Under the pieces are notes generated by a model. It made no database searches. It saw only the letters and a program-made list of their open reading frames with translations, and had not been told where the DNA came from. This document shows positions 46,311 through 56,445 of a DNA stretch of 64,000 nt, piece by piece. The position numbers and the translations under genes were made by a program. The DNA is from Gammaproteobacteria bacterium. GTDB lineage: Bacteria > Pseudomonadota > Gammaproteobacteria > Steroidobacterales > Steroidobacteraceae. The stretch is from positions 1-64,000 of the forward strand of contig JANYLH010000059.1 in assembly GCA_025357915.1 (NCBI GenBank), in the 5' to 3' direction. The number at the start of each line of letters is the position of its first letter. Position 1 is the first letter of the stretch.

Positions 46311-47099
46311 TCACTCGGCGGCCTTCACCGCCACCCACAGCTGTTCCCAATGCTCGGCGTCGAGCTCCCCCGCCACCCAGCCGCGCTCCGCGATCAGGGC
46401 TTCCATGGCGGCGAAACGCCGCTCGAACTTGCGGCTCGCGACGCGCAATGCGTTCTCCGGATCGACCTTCAGAAGCCGCGCCCAGTTGGCGAGGGCGAAC
46501 AGCGTGTCGCCCAGTTCTTCTTCAACGGCCGCGGCATCGCCCTGGCTCACGGCGTACTCGGTCTCGCGCAACTCCTCGGCGATCTTCGGGCGCACCGCCC
46601 GCTCATCGCTCCAGTCAAAGCCAACTGCGGCGGCGCGCCGCGCCAGCTTCGCCGCGCGCGCCAGCGCCGGAAGCGACTGGGCCACGCCGGCCAGCGCACC
46701 GCTCGCGCCCGCCGCGGCGCGTTCGGCCGCCTTGGCGGAATCCCAGGCCTGCGCCAGATCAGCCACCTCACCGGCCGCGGCTTCCCCAAAAACGTGCCGA
46801 TGACGGCGCACCAGCTTGTCGTGGATGCCCGCGGCGACGTCGGCGAAATCGAACCAGCCGCGTTCCCCGGCCAGCTGCGCCTGAAACACCACCTGGAACA
46901 GCAGGTCGCCGAGCTCGTCGCGAATCCTGGCCGGATCGTCGCTGGCGATGGCGTCCGCGACTTCGTAGGCCTCCTCGATGGTGTGCGGCGCAATCGTGGC
47001 CAGAGTCTGGGCGCGATCCCAGGGACAGCCGCGCTGCGGATCGCGCAACCGCCTCATCAGCTCCAGCAGGGCCTCGAGCTGCTGCGCCGCGCTGCTCAT
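46311..47099 (-). CDS. mazG: Nucleoside triphosphate pyrophosphohydrolase MazG
   Basis: Hydrolyses (d)NTPs and, in E. coli, lowers ppGpp during starvation. The 262 residues hold two MazG domains: the first has LRDPQRGCPWDRAQT and EELGD-like IRDELGDLLFQVV; the second has EEELGDTLFALANWARL. The ATG at 47099 overlaps the stop of the upstream Nudix gene. It is downstream of fumC and nudL on the same strand. Confidence 0.95.
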   Translation of the reverse strand: MSSAAQQLEALLELMRRLRDPQRGCPWDRAQTLATIAPHTIEEAYEVADAIASDDPARIRDELGDLLFQVVFQAQLAGERGWFDFADVAAGIHDKLVRRHRHVFGEAAAGEVADLAQAWDSAKAAERAAAGASGALAGVAQSLPALARAAKLARRAAAVGFDWSDERAVRPKIAEELRETEYAVSQGDAAAVEEELGDTLFALANWARLLKVDPENALRVASRKFERRFAAMEALIAERGWVAGELDAEHWEQLWVAVKAAE

Positions 47100-47731
47100 G
47101 TCTCCCGCCGCAGCGCCGTGTGCAGCACCTGAAGGAGACCCGCGGTCGCGCCCCAGACGACGCGCCCTTCGTAATTGAGGTCGTTGAGCGTCACCTCGAC
47201 ACCCCGCAACACGCGCCGCACTGGCCGGAAGTTCCCCGGGTCGATCAGGAACTCGAGCGGCATCTCGAACACTTCGGTCACTTCCGCGGTGTCGACCTGC
47301 AGCGTGAATTCCGGACGCAGCAGCGCAACCACCGGCGTGATGCGGAAACCGGTGAGAACCACCTGGTCCGGCAGGAATCCCAGCGGCTCGATGAAACGGG
47401 CCTCGATGCCGGTCTCTTCGCGGGTCTCGCGCAGCGCCGCCGCCAGAACATCGGCGTCGTCGGCTTCGATGCCGCCACCTGGAAAACTGATCTGCCCGGC
47501 ATGGTGGCGCAGGTGCCCGGCGCGCGCCGTCATCAGCAGCGTCGGCGCACGCGGCCGGTCGACGATCGGCATCAGAACCGCCGCCGCACGCAGCGCCGCG
47601 GGCATGGCCACGCGCGCCGCGGGCAGCGTCGACAACGGTTGTCCGGCGATATGCCAATGGTCCGGATCATGGTCGGGTGCGGCGGCGAGCGAGCGGCGCA
47701 GTCGCTCCAGCCAATCTTCAGGCAGTGACAT
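47096..47731 (-). CDS. nudL: Nudix hydrolase of the CoA pyrophosphatase type
   Basis: A 211-residue protein with the subfamily mark HLRHHAGQISFPGG just before a complete Nudix box, GGGIEADDADVLAAALRETREETGI. That pairing marks CoA/acyl-CoA diphosphatases that release 4'-phosphopantetheine and 3',5'-ADP. The start is 9 nt from the fumC stop and its end overlaps mazG, making fumC-nudL-mazG a likely operon. Confidence 0.88.
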   Translation of the reverse strand: MSLPEDWLERLRRSLAAAPDHDPDHWHIAGQPLSTLPAARVAMPAALRAAAVLMPIVDRPRAPTLLMTARAGHLRHHAGQISFPGGGIEADDADVLAAALRETREETGIEARFIEPLGFLPDQVVLTGFRITPVVALLRPEFTLQVDTAEVTEVFEMPLEFLIDPGNFRPVRRVLRGVEVTLNDLNYEGRVVWGATAGLLQVLHTALRRET

Positions 47732-47740
47732 CAGTTGTTG

Positions 47741-49144
47741 CTAACCGCCGCCGCTGGTGCCGCCCTTGATGCCGCCCTTCGCCAGTTCGGCGGGGTCGAG
47801 AAGCCGGGCGAGCTCCGCCGGCGGCAGGTCGGTCATGGCCGCCGCCACTTCACGGATCGGTTTGCCCTCGGCATACGCTCGCTTGGCGATCGCCGCGCCC
47901 TTTTCGTAGCCGATCACCGGATTGAGCGCCGTGACCAGGATCGGATTGCGTTCCAGCGCCTCGGCCAACCGCGCCTGGTTCACGGTGAAGCCGGCGATGG
48001 CGCTGTCGGCCAGCAGGCGCGTGACGTTGGCCAGCAGGCGCAAGCTCTCGAGCAGGTTCCATGCGATCAGCGGCAGCATCACGTTGAGCTGGAAATTTCC
48101 GGACTGTCCGGCCACGGTGATCGCGGCATCATTGCCGATCACCTCGGCGGCGACCATGGCGACGGCCTCGGGGATCACCGGATTGACCTTGCCCGGCATG
48201 ATGCTGCTGCCGGGCTGGAGCGCGGGCAAGGCAATCTCGCCGAGCCCGGCCAGCGGTCCGCTGTTCATCCAGCGCAGGTCGTTGGCGATCTTCATCAGGC
48301 TGACCGCAACCACCTTGAGTTGACCGGAGAGCTCGACGGCGGCGTCCTGCGCCGACAGCGACTCGAAATAATTCCGGCTGGGCTGGAACGCGACGCCCGT
48401 GAGCCGCGCCAGCGCTTTGCAGAAAGCCGCGCCAAAGCGCGGATCGGCATTGATGCCGGTGCCGACCGCCGTGCCGCCCTGCGCCAGGCACAACAGCCGC
48501 GGTTCAACGGCGCGGACGCGCGCCGCGCCATTCTCGATCTGCGTACGCCAGCCCGACAGTTCCTGCGCCAGCGTAACCGGCATGGCGTCCATGAGATGGG
48601 TGCGCCCGGTCTTGACGATGCCGGCCAGCTCGCCTTCGCGCGCGGCGATCACCTCCGCCAGGTGCTCGAGCGCCGGCAGGAGCGACTCGCGCGCCAGGAG
48701 CGCCGCGCTGACGTGAATGGCCGTGGGGATCGCGTCGTTGCTGCTCTGCCCCATGTTCACGTGGTCGTTGGGATGGACGCCGGGCGCGCTGCGCGCCGCC
48801 AGGTGCGCGATCACCTCGTTGGCGTTCATGTTGCTGCTGGTGCCCGAGCCAGTCTGGAACACGTCGATCGGGAATTGCTCATCGTGCTCGCCGCCGGCCA
48901 CCGCCGCGGCCGCGGCGCCTATTGCGCTGGCGTAGCGACCCTCGAGCAGGCCCAGTTCGGCATTGGCCTCAGCTGCCGCCTGCTTGATCAGCGCCAGCGC
49001 GCGGATGAAGGCGCGCGGCAGCGCGCGGCCGCTCACCGGAAAATTGTTGACGGCACGCTGCGTCTGGGCGCCCCAGAGCGCAGCGCTGGGCACCTTGAGT
49101 TCGCCCATGCTGTCGCGTTCCAGCCTGAATTCGTTCGCACCCAT
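47741..49144 (-). CDS. fumC: Class II (iron-independent) fumarate hydratase
   Basis: Interconverts fumarate and malate in the TCA cycle. It has 467 residues. The fumarase/aspartase signature is in [25 protein letters not shown] and the catalytic His in [11 protein letters not shown] are also seen. It is divergent from purB, another member of the same superfamily, with 86 nt between starts. It may be paired with acnA, another TCA gene, 3.8 kb away. Confidence 0.96.
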   Translation of the reverse strand: MGANEFRLERDSMGELKVPSAALWGAQTQRAVNNFPVSGRALPRAFIRALALIKQAAAEANAELGLLEGRYASAIGAAAAAVAGGEHDEQFPIDVFQTGSGTSSNMNANEVIAHLAARSAPGVHPNDHVNMGQSSNDAIPTAIHVSAALLARESLLPALEHLAEVIAAREGELAGIVKTGRTHLMDAMPVTLAQELSGWRTQIENGAARVRAVEPRLLCLAQGGTAVGTGINADPRFGAAFCKALARLTGVAFQPSRNYFESLSAQDAAVELSGQLKVVAVSLMKIANDLRWMNSGPLAGLGEIALPALQPGSSIMPGKVNPVIPEAVAMVAAEVIGNDAAITVAGQSGNFQLNVMLPLIAWNLLESLRLLANVTRLLADSAIAGFTVNQARLAEALERNPILVTALNPVIGYEKGAAIAKRAYAEGKPIREVAAAMTDLPPAELARLLDPAELAKGGIKGGTSGGG

Positions 49145-49193
49145 GGCAACCCCGACTCCGGTGACCCGTGCGCCGCTGCACGCCGCAACGCGC

Positions 49194-49199
49194 TACAAT
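49194..49199 (+). promoter_or_regulatory. Candidate -10 element for purB
   Basis: TACAAT lies 31 nt upstream of the purB ATG, in the fumC-purB intergenic region. No good -35 was found at the right distance, so this is only a candidate. Confidence 0.35.
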
Positions 49200-49230
49200 T
49201 GGGATTCTAACCTCGCGCGTAGCGTGCTGC

Positions 49231-50604
49231 ATGGACCAAACCCGCCTGCTGGCCCTATCTCCTGTCGACGGGCGCTACGCGGCCGCGGCCGAGCCGCTGC
49301 GCGCACTGTTCAGCGAGTCCGGCCTGATCCGCGAACGGATCCGCGTCGAGGCGCTGTGGCTCCAGGAGCTGGCGGCGGCGGTACCGCAACTGGCAGGCGC
49401 CACGCTACCGCCGGCGGTGGCCGCACGGGCAGCGGGCCTGGCGCGCGACCCCGGACCCCAGGCCGCCGCCGCGGTCAAGGAAATCGAGTCGCGCATCAAG
49501 CACGACGTCAAGGCGGTTGAATACTACGTGCGCGCGGAACTGGCCGCGGCCGGCGCCGCTCCGGCGACTCTGGAGCTCGTGCACTTCGGCTGCACTTCAG
49601 AAGACATCAACAATCTCAGCTACGCGCGCCTCCTCGCCCGGGCACGCTCAGAAGTGCTGCTGCCGGAGCTGGCGCAGATCATCGCCACGCTGCGCCGTTT
49701 TGCGCGCGAGCACGTGCGCGTAGCCATGCTGGCGCGCACCCACGGCCAGAGCGCCAGCCCGACCACGCTCGGCAAGGAATACGCGAACGTGGCCGCGCGC
49801 CTGCGGCGCGCGCACGCGCGGCTCGGCAAGGTGGCGATACTCGGCAAGTGGAACGGCGCGGTCGGCAATTTCAATGCACACCAGGCGGCCGTGCCCGGCG
49901 CCGCCTGGCGCACCATCAGCGCGCGCTTCGTCGCCGCCCAGGGCCTGGAAGCAAATGCCTACACAACGCAGATCGAACCGCACGACTGGATCGGCGAGTA
50001 TGCCGATGCCTGCGCCGCGGCCAATGTGGTGCTGATCGACCTGTGCCGGGATACCTGGGGCTACATTTCGCTCGGCTACCTGCGCCAGCGCGCCGTGGCC
50101 GGCGAAGTCGGCTCCTCAACGATGCCGCACAAGGTCAACCCGATCGATTTCGAGAACGCCGAGGGAAACCTGGGCGTCGCCAACGCGCTGTGGCGTCACT
50201 TCGCCGACAAGCTCCCGGTGTCGCGCTGGCAGCGCGATCTCACCGACTCGACCGTGCTGCGCAATGTCGGCGTGGCCCACGCGCATACGCTGATCGCCTG
50301 GCGCGCCGTGCAAGCCGGCCTCGGCAAACTGAGCGCCGACGCCGAACGCTGCGCGCGCGATCTCGACCAGTCCTGGGAAGTGCTCGGCGAGGCCATCCAG
50401 ACCGTGCTGCGTGCGCACGGCGTGCCCGATGGTTACGAATTGCTCAAGGGCTTTACGCGCGGCGCGACCGTCGACGCGGCGGTGCTGCGCGAGTTCGTGG
50501 CCGCTCTCCCGCTGCCGGCTGCCGAGCGCACCCGCCTCGCCGCGCTCCGTCCGGCCGATTACCTGGGGCTGGCCGCCGAACTCACGCTCGACCTGCCGGA
50601 ATAG
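49231..50604 (+). CDS. purB: Adenylosuccinate lyase
   Basis: Catalyses two fumarate-releasing steps of purine synthesis (SAICAR to AICAR, adenylosuccinate to AMP). It has 457 residues from ATG 49231, which gives the usual LLALSPVDGRYAA start; E. coli PurB has 456. Blocks seen are FGCTSEDINNLSYA, RTHGQSASPTTLGKE and the signature GSSTMPHKVNPIDFENAEGN. Translation upstream of 49231 has no family features. Confidence 0.96.
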   Translation: MDQTRLLALSPVDGRYAAAAEPLRALFSESGLIRERIRVEALWLQELAAAVPQLAGATLPPAVAARAAGLARDPGPQAAAAVKEIESRIKHDVKAVEYYVRAELAAAGAAPATLELVHFGCTSEDINNLSYARLLARARSEVLLPELAQIIATLRRFAREHVRVAMLARTHGQSASPTTLGKEYANVAARLRRAHARLGKVAILGKWNGAVGNFNAHQAAVPGAAWRTISARFVAAQGLEANAYTTQIEPHDWIGEYADACAAANVVLIDLCRDTWGYISLGYLRQRAVAGEVGSSTMPHKVNPIDFENAEGNLGVANALWRHFADKLPVSRWQRDLTDSTVLRNVGVAHAHTLIAWRAVQAGLGKLSADAERCARDLDQSWEVLGEAIQTVLRAHGVPDGYELLKGFTRGATVDAAVLREFVAALPLPAAERTRLAALRPADYLGLAAELTLDLPE

Positions 50605-50611
50605 CCTCCGG

Positions 50612-50628
50612 CGGCCCCCGTCGGGCCG
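50612..50628 (+). terminator. Possible terminator after purB
   Basis: CGGCCC and GGGCCG pair around a 5-nt loop, 8 nt after the purB stop and followed by ATTTG. The stem is short and the T-run weak. Confidence 0.4.
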
Positions 50629-50743
50629 ATTTGCGTAATCCGTCACATTGCCGCCGCCGCGGAGCGTGACCCGATCGACTCGCCCCGAGCCGCCTACTCC
50701 ATACCATGCCCGTGCCGATCCCGCGTGAATTAAGGCAAACGGC

Positions 50744-51334
50744 GTGGCCAAGTCCGACAAGCAGCGCTCAACCACCGAAGCATGGCTCGAAAGCCTTGTC
50801 GCCGCCGAGCGGCCCCTGCAACCGGTAATTCTCGCGATGCCGATGCCGGCGGCCGACGAACTCCAGGTGCTGACCAGCGTCGCCGACGTCCGGCAGACCA
50901 CCGCCGCCGTGATCGCGACCGGGCAGCGGTTGATCTCGATCTTCACCCCCGACCTCGAGCCGCAACTCTACGATGATCCGAAGGTGATCGAGGTCATCAA
51001 GCGCTTCGTACTCAGCCACAGCTTCGCCAAGGTGCGCGTGCTGCTGCGTGATCACACGCGCCACACCGGCTCGGGAAGCCGCTTCATGTCGATGGCCCGC
51101 CGCCTTACCAGCTACCTCGAGCTGCGCATTCTCGTGCCGCAGTTCCACCACCTGACCGCTTCGTACTGCATCTCCGATGACCGCGGCATCGTCTACCGGA
51201 TGCGCTCCGATCGCTGGGACGGCATTGCCGCCGTCAACAGTCCGCCGGTCGCGCGCCAGTACCTGCAGGAATTCGACGCCGCCTGGCTCGCCAGCCACGA
51301 CCAGCACCACCGCCGCGCCGCCCGCATGCAGTAG
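50744..51334 (+). CDS. Conserved protein of unknown function
   Basis: A 196-residue cytoplasmic protein from a GTG with AAGG upstream. No signal peptide or membrane segment. It contains QRLISIFTPDLEPQLYDDPKVI, FAKVRVLLRDHTRHTGSGSRF and SYCISDDRGIVYRMRSDRWDG. Conserved Asp/His/Arg positions and the layout faintly recall a phospholipase-D-like half-domain, but no HKD motif is complete, so no function is assigned. It stands alone between purB and the nudJ-like gene. Confidence 0.75.
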   Translation: MAKSDKQRSTTEAWLESLVAAERPLQPVILAMPMPAADELQVLTSVADVRQTTAAVIATGQRLISIFTPDLEPQLYDDPKVIEVIKRFVLSHSFAKVRVLLRDHTRHTGSGSRFMSMARRLTSYLELRILVPQFHHLTASYCISDDRGIVYRMRSDRWDGIAAVNSPPVARQYLQEFDAAWLASHDQHHRRAARMQ

Positions 51335-51376
51335 CGGCCGCGCCGCCCTTCCCCGACCGCCCGTATACTCGGCGCC

Positions 51377-51838
51377 ATGAGCTGGAAGCCGGACATTACG
51401 GTGGCCGCGATCGTCGAGATCGACGGCCGCTTTCTGATCGTCGAGGAGCAGATCCGCGGCCAGCGGGTGTTCAATCAGCCTGCCGGGCGCGTAGAAGCCG
51501 GTGAATCGCTGCTCGCCGCCGTGGCGCGCGAGACCCTCGAGGAAACCGCCTGGCACTTCGAGCCCGAGTGGCTGCTTGGCGTCTACCCCTGGCGCTAGAG
51601 CGCCGGCGCCAGCAGTTCGCTGCGCTTTGCCTTCACCGGCCGCGTGCACGGCCATCAGCCGGGACGAGCGCTGGACAGCCCGATCGTCGCCGCGCACTGG
51701 CTGAGCCGCGACGAGTTGCGCGCGCCCACGCGTCTCCTGCGCACACCGCTGGTGCTGCGCTGTATCGACGATTATTTCGCCGGCCGTCGCCTGCCGTTGG
51801 CGGCCATCAACGATCCGCCGGAACCCCGGAGCACATGA
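51377..51838 (+). pseudogene. nudJ: NudJ-like Nudix hydrolase interrupted by an in-frame amber codon
   Basis: The frame encodes a complete 153-codon NudJ-type phosphatase but has TAG at 51596-51598, after GVYPWR. Upstream is a full Nudix box, GRVEAGESLLAAVARETLEETA; downstream the same frame continues with SSSLRFAFTGRVHG, ALDSPIVAAHWLS and a normal end overlapping the mnmA ATG. NudJ next to mnmA is a common gammaproteobacterial pair. The truncated 73-residue product keeps the catalytic box but loses half the fold. Possibilities are a recent nonsense mutation, a sequencing error, or amber readthrough. Confidence 0.88.
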
Positions 51839-52920
51839 GCGGGGCAGGCAAGGCGCGCATCGTGGTCGGAATGTCCGGCGGCGTCGACTCCGCCGTGGCG
51901 GCGTTGCTGCTGGTGGAGGCGGGCCATGAAGTCCACGGCCTCTACATGAGCAACTGGGACGACGAGGATCGTTACTGCAGCAACGCGCAGGACTACCAGG
52001 ATGCGCGCGCCACGGCGCGCGAGCTCGGCATCGTCCTGCACCGGGTCAGTTTCGAGACCGAGTACCGGGAACAGGTGTTCGCGCCGTTCCTCGCGGAGTA
52101 TCGACGCGGACGCACACCCAACCCCGACGTACTGTGCAACCGGCAGATCAAGTTTGGCGCCTGTCTGCATTACGCCCGGAGGCTCGGCGCCGCCTGCTTC
52201 GCGACCGGTCATTACGCGCAGCTGCGGCAAGGCGCATCAGGCCCGGAACTGCTGCGCGGCGCAGACGGCGGCAAGGACCAGTCCTACTTCCTGTGCGGCG
52301 TCGAACGTGCGCAGTTCGCGCAGGTACTGTTTCCCGTGGGCGCACTCAGCAAGCCGGAAGTGCGTGCGCGGGCACAGCGCGCCGGGCTGCCGGTATTCAA
52401 CAAGCCCGACAGCACCGGCATCTGTTTCATTGGCGAGCGTCCGTTCACCGAATTCCTGTCCGGCTACCTGCCGGAGACTCCGGGGCCGATCGAGACCACC
52501 GACGGACGCAGGCTCGGCACCCATCGTGGCCTGCCCTTCTATACGCTCGGGCAGCGCGGCGGCCTGGAGATCGGCGGCGTCAGCGGCGGGAGTGGCGATC
52601 CGTGGTACGTGGCGCGCAAGGACCCGGCGCGCAACGCGCTGGTCGTGGTCGCAGCGCGTGACCGCGCCGAAGTGGCCAGCGCCGGGCTCCGCACCGGCGT
52701 GGTCAACTGGCTGGCCGATGCGCCGCGCGCCCCGTTTATCGCGGGCGTCAAGACCCGCTACCGCCAGAGCGACCAGGGCGCGCGCGTCGCGCCGCAGGCC
52801 GATGGCACAGTGCGGATCGACTTCGACACGCCGCAATGGGCCGTGACGCCCGGCCAGACCGCGGCGATCTACGCGGCCGAGCGCTGTCTGGGGGGCGGTG
52901 TCATCGAAGAGACCCTATAA
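51835..52920 (+). CDS. mnmA: tRNA-specific 2-thiouridylase
   Basis: Adds sulfur to U34 of tRNAs for Lys, Glu and Gln. It has 361 residues from ATG 51835. The N-terminal ATP-pyrophosphatase loop is GMSGGVDSAVAA. The two catalytic cysteines are in NPDVLCNRQIKFG and STGICFIGERPF. The C-terminal beta-barrel (GLPFYTLGQRGGLEIGG) is present. It overlaps the end of the interrupted nudJ frame by 4 nt. Its TAA lies inside a TATAAT that may start acnA transcription. Confidence 0.96.
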   Translation: MSGAGKARIVVGMSGGVDSAVAALLLVEAGHEVHGLYMSNWDDEDRYCSNAQDYQDARATARELGIVLHRVSFETEYREQVFAPFLAEYRRGRTPNPDVLCNRQIKFGACLHYARRLGAACFATGHYAQLRQGASGPELLRGADGGKDQSYFLCGVERAQFAQVLFPVGALSKPEVRARAQRAGLPVFNKPDSTGICFIGERPFTEFLSGYLPETPGPIETTDGRRLGTHRGLPFYTLGQRGGLEIGGVSGGSGDPWYVARKDPARNALVVVAARDRAEVASAGLRTGVVNWLADAPRAPFIAGVKTRYRQSDQGARVAPQADGTVRIDFDTPQWAVTPGQTAAIYAAERCLGGGVIEETL

Positions 52921-52921
52921 T
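52916..52921 (+). promoter_or_regulatory. Consensus -10 hexamer before acnA
   Basis: TATAAT overlaps the mnmA stop and lies 50 nt upstream of the acnA ATG. The matching -35 position is GC-rich and does not fit consensus, so an activator or another start may be needed. Confidence 0.4.
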
Positions 52922-52932
52922 GTTTTGCGACA

Positions 52933-52949
52933 GCGGCGCGTGGCGCCGC
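52933..52949 (+). other. Strong hairpin in the acnA 5' leader
   Basis: Perfect 7-bp arms GCGGCGC/GCGCCGC with a 3-nt GTG loop end 13 nt before the GGAGG ribosome site of acnA. The position could affect translation or mRNA stability. It is not followed by a T-run. Confidence 0.6.
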
Positions 52950-52971
52950 GTGCTTCAGTGCTGGAGGAAAT

Positions 52972-55665
52972 ATGACCGATAGCTTCAAGGCGCGCTCGAC
53001 TCTCACGGTATCGGGGCAGAACTACCAGATCTTCAACCTGGCGGCCCTGGGCGCCGAACGCATGGCGCGGCTCCCATACGCGCTGAAGATCCTGCTCGAG
53101 AACCTGCTGCGCTTTGAAGACGGCGTCAACGTCACGCGCGCCGACATCGAGGCGATCATCAACTGGGACCCGCAAGCGCAGCCCACGCACGAAATCTCCT
53201 TCACGCCCGCGCGCGTGATCATGCAGGATTTCACCGGTGTCCCCTGCGTCGTCGACCTGGCGGCGATGCGCGAGGCAATCACCCGTCTCGGGGGCGACGC
53301 GGACAAGGTCAACCCGCTGGCGCCCGCGGAACTGGTCATCGACCACTCCGTCCAGGTGGACGAATACGGCACGGCCCAGTCGCTGGCCGACAACAACCGC
53401 ATCGAATTCGAACGCAACGGTGAACGCTACTCGTTCCTGCGCTGGGGTCAGAGCGCGTTCCGCAATTTCAAGGTGGTGCCGCCGAACACCGGCATCGTGC
53501 ACCAGGTGAACCTCGAATTCCTCGGCCGTGTGGTCTTCGACAACGAGACCACCGCCACGCGCCAGGCCTATCCGGACACGGTCGTCGGGACCGATTCGCA
53601 CACCACGATGATCAACGGACTGGGCGTCCTCGGCTGGGGCGTCGGCGGCATCGAGGCGGAAGCGGCCATGCTCGGGCAGCCGGTCACGATGCTGATACCC
53701 CAGGTCATCGGCTTCAGGCTCTCAGGGAGCCTGAACCCGGGCGCCACCGCCCCCGACCTGGTGCTCACGGTCACCGAAATGCTCCGCAAGCACGGCGTGG
53801 TCGACAAGTTCGTCGAGTTCTTCGGCGACGGGCTGGCCAACCTGCCGCTGGCCGACCGCGCGACGATAGGCAACATGTCGCCTGAGTTCGGCAGCACCTG
53901 CGCGCTGTTCCCGATCGACGAGGAGACGATCCGCTACCTGAAGCTGTCGGGCCGGCCGCCGGCGCAGATTGCGCTGGTCGAGGCCTACGCGAAGACCACG
54001 GGCCTGTGGCGCGTCAACGGCGCCAGGGCCGCCGACTACACGGCGGTACTCGAACTCGATCTGGGCACCGTCGAGCCCAGCCTCGCCGGACCCAGCCGCC
54101 CGCAGGATCGGGTGCCGCTGCGCGCGGCCAAGAGCACCTACCAGGCGCACCACAAGAAGATGGCCGAAGAGCGCAGCCGGAAGAACCCGGGCGCGAGCGG
54201 CACGGCGCTGGCCACGGTGGCCGGCAGGTCCTTTGAGGTGAGCGATGGCGCGGTGCTGATTGCGGCCATCACCAGTTGCACCAACACCTCGAATCCCTAC
54301 GTGATGATCGCCGCCGGGCTCCTGGCGCGCAACGCCCGTCGCCTCGGCATCACCTCGAAGCCCTGGGTCAAGACCAGCCTGGCGCCCGGCTCGCGTGTGG
54401 TCACCGACTACCTGCGCAGCGCCGGCCTGTTCGATGAACTGGGCGGCATCGGCTTCAACCTGGTGGGGTACGGCTGCACCACCTGCATTGGCAATTCCGG
54501 CCCGCTCAAGCCGGAGATCTCCGCGGCGGTCAAGGCCGGCGACGTCATCGGCTGCTCGGTGCTGTCCGGCAACCGCAACTTCGACGGCCGCGTGCACCCG
54601 GAAGTGAAGATGAACTTCCTGGCCTCGCCCCCGCTAGTGGTGGCGTATGCGCTCGCGGGCTCGCTCAATGTCGATCTCAACAACGAACCACTCGGTACCA
54701 GTGAAACGGGCAAAGCCGTTTACCTGCGCGACGTCTGGCCGGCACCGCAGGAAATTGCCGACTGCGTGCACCAGAACATCACTTCAGAGATGTTCCGTCG
54801 CAGCTATGCGGGCGTGTTCGATGGCGACGAGCGCTGGCAGGCGATCAAGGTTCCGGCGGGCAAAGTCTACGCCTGGGACGGCAAGTCCACTTACGTGAAG
54901 AACCCGCCCTATTTCGACGGCATGACGATGGTGCCGGGTGCGGTAGGCGAGATCCGCGGCGCGCGCGCGCTGGCGCTGCTCGGCGATTCGGTCACGACCG
55001 ATCACATTTCACCAGCGGGCAACATCGCCAAAGCGAGCCCGGCGGCGAAGTACCTGATGGAACAGGGCGTGCAGCCGGCCGACTTCAACCAGTACGGGGC
55101 CCGGCGCGGCAACCACGAAGTGATGATGCGCGGCACTTTTGCCAATATCCGGTTGCGCAATCTGCTGCTGCCCGGCACCGAGGGCGGCATCACCATGCAC
55201 GTGCCAAGCGGTGAGCAGCTGAGCATCTTCGACGCCGCCATGCGCTACAAGGCGGAGAAGACGCCGCTGATCGTCCTCGCCGGCAAGGAATATGGTACCG
55301 GTTCCTCGCGCGACTGGGCCGCGAAGGGCACGATGCTGCTGGGCGTGCGCGCCGTGATCGCCGAGAGCTTTGAGCGCATCCACCGCTCCAACCTCATCGG
55401 CATGGGCGTGCTGCCGCTCCAGTTCAACGACCGGCAGAGCGCGCAATCGCTCGGCCTGACCGGCAAGGAGACCTTTGAAATCCAGGGGCTGGAACAGGGC
55501 AATGCCCGCGCGGTGACCGTGGTCGCGACCAGTGCGTCCGGCGCGCCGCTGCGCTTCCAGGTGCGCGTGCGCATCGACACGCCGAAGGAGCGCGAGTACT
55601 TCCAGCACGGCGGCATCCTCCAATACGTGCTGCGCCAACTCGCGGTGACCGGCAAGGCAGCCTGA
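52972..55665 (+). CDS. acnA: Aconitate hydratase A
   Basis: Isomerises citrate to isocitrate in the TCA cycle with a [4Fe-4S] cluster. It has 897 residues, matching the AcnA/IRP1 family (about 890). Cluster ligands are the Cys of TSCTNTSNP and the pair in [39 protein letters not shown]-like blocks (seen as [13 protein letters not shown]) and the C-terminal swivel [16 protein letters not shown] are present. A GGAGG ribosome site precedes the ATG. The HAD gene follows closely. Confidence 0.97.
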   Translation: MTDSFKARSTLTVSGQNYQIFNLAALGAERMARLPYALKILLENLLRFEDGVNVTRADIEAIINWDPQAQPTHEISFTPARVIMQDFTGVPCVVDLAAMREAITRLGGDADKVNPLAPAELVIDHSVQVDEYGTAQSLADNNRIEFERNGERYSFLRWGQSAFRNFKVVPPNTGIVHQVNLEFLGRVVFDNETTATRQAYPDTVVGTDSHTTMINGLGVLGWGVGGIEAEAAMLGQPVTMLIPQVIGFRLSGSLNPGATAPDLVLTVTEMLRKHGVVDKFVEFFGDGLANLPLADRATIGNMSPEFGSTCALFPIDEETIRYLKLSGRPPAQIALVEAYAKTTGLWRVNGARAADYTAVLELDLGTVEPSLAGPSRPQDRVPLRAAKSTYQAHHKKMAEERSRKNPGASGTALATVAGRSFEVSDGAVLIAAITSCTNTSNPYVMIAAGLLARNARRLGITSKPWVKTSLAPGSRVVTDYLRSAGLFDELGGIGFNLVGYGCTTCIGNSGPLKPEISAAVKAGDVIGCSVLSGNRNFDGRVHPEVKMNFLASPPLVVAYALAGSLNVDLNNEPLGTSETGKAVYLRDVWPAPQEIADCVHQNITSEMFRRSYAGVFDGDERWQAIKVPAGKVYAWDGKSTYVKNPPYFDGMTMVPGAVGEIRGARALALLGDSVTTDHISPAGNIAKASPAAKYLMEQGVQPADFNQYGARRGNHEVMMRGTFANIRLRNLLLPGTEGGITMHVPSGEQLSIFDAAMRYKAEKTPLIVLAGKEYGTGSSRDWAAKGTMLLGVRAVIAESFERIHRSNLIGMGVLPLQFNDRQSAQSLGLTGKETFEIQGLEQGNARAVTVVATSASGAPLRFQVRVRIDTPKEREYFQHGGILQYVLRQLAVTGKAA

Positions 55666-55681
55666 CAGGGAAGGCGTGCCG

Positions 55682-56377
55682 GTGGCCGAAAGCACGCTCG
55701 CCATTTTCGACCTCGACGGCACGATCACGCGCCACGACACCCTCTGGCCGTTCATCGGCGGGTTTCTGCTGCGGCACCCGCGGCGTCTGTGGCGGCTGCT
55801 GCTGTGCCTGCCGCCCCTCGCCCGCTACGCGCTGGGCGGGCAGGATCGCGGCGCGCTCAAGGGATCGGTGATCCGCGCAACGCTGGGCGGCCTGCCACGC
55901 ACTGCGCTGGAACAGTGGGTCCGCGTCTACACGCGGCGCCTGCTGGCCACCGGCCTGTATGCCGAGGCGCTCACCTGCATCGACGCGCACCGGCGCGCAC
56001 AGGCGCACCTGGTCCTGCTGTCCGCGAGCCCCGACCTATACGTGCCGCAGATTGCCAGCGCACTCGGCTTCGATGAATGCGTCTGCACCGCACTGCGCTG
56101 GCACGCCGACGGCACGCTCGATGGCGCGCTCGCCACGGCCAATCGCCGCGGTTCCGAGAAGACGCGCTGCGTCATGGCGCTGCTCGCCGAACACCAACCG
56201 CTCCTCAGCCACGCCTACGGCAACAGCACGGCCGATCTCGAACACCTGCAGCTCGTGAGCGCCGGCAGCTACGTCAATGGCCCGGCCCGGGACGTGGCCG
56301 CCCTGCCCTCCGTACGCGCGGTGCGCTGGTCGACTCGCGCGCCTGCGCGTGCGGCCGGGTCGGCCGCAGCCTTGTAA
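55682..56377 (+). CDS. HAD-family (SerB-like, subfamily IB) phosphatase
   Basis: A 231-residue hydrolase starting [19 protein letters not shown], the HAD nucleophile and acid pair. Motif II is [14 protein letters not shown], the helical cap is basic, and motif III/IV region [13 protein letters not shown] has Asn-Ser-Thr-Ala-Asp in place of the usual GDSxxD. HAD-IB enzymes remove phosphate from serine, phosphorylated sugars or lysophospholipids; the substrate here is unknown. GTG 55682 has AGGGAAGG seven bases upstream; GTG 55676 is too close to it. It is 16 nt after acnA. Confidence 0.85.
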   Translation: MAESTLAIFDLDGTITRHDTLWPFIGGFLLRHPRRLWRLLLCLPPLARYALGGQDRGALKGSVIRATLGGLPRTALEQWVRVYTRRLLATGLYAEALTCIDAHRRAQAHLVLLSASPDLYVPQIASALGFDECVCTALRWHADGTLDGALATANRRGSEKTRCVMALLAEHQPLLSHAYGNSTADLEHLQLVSAGSYVNGPARDVAALPSVRAVRWSTRAPARAAGSAAAL

Positions 56378-56445
56378 CCTTTGCCTCCGGCCCGCGATAT
56401 AGTGATGTACACCTGCGATCCCCACGGTGTCTACAGGCGCCAGCC

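Noticed and set aside
51596-51598. TAG recoded as an amino acid
   Set aside because: TAG ends hisG, hisI, purB and dnaE2 at their expected lengths, so it functions as a stop in this genome.
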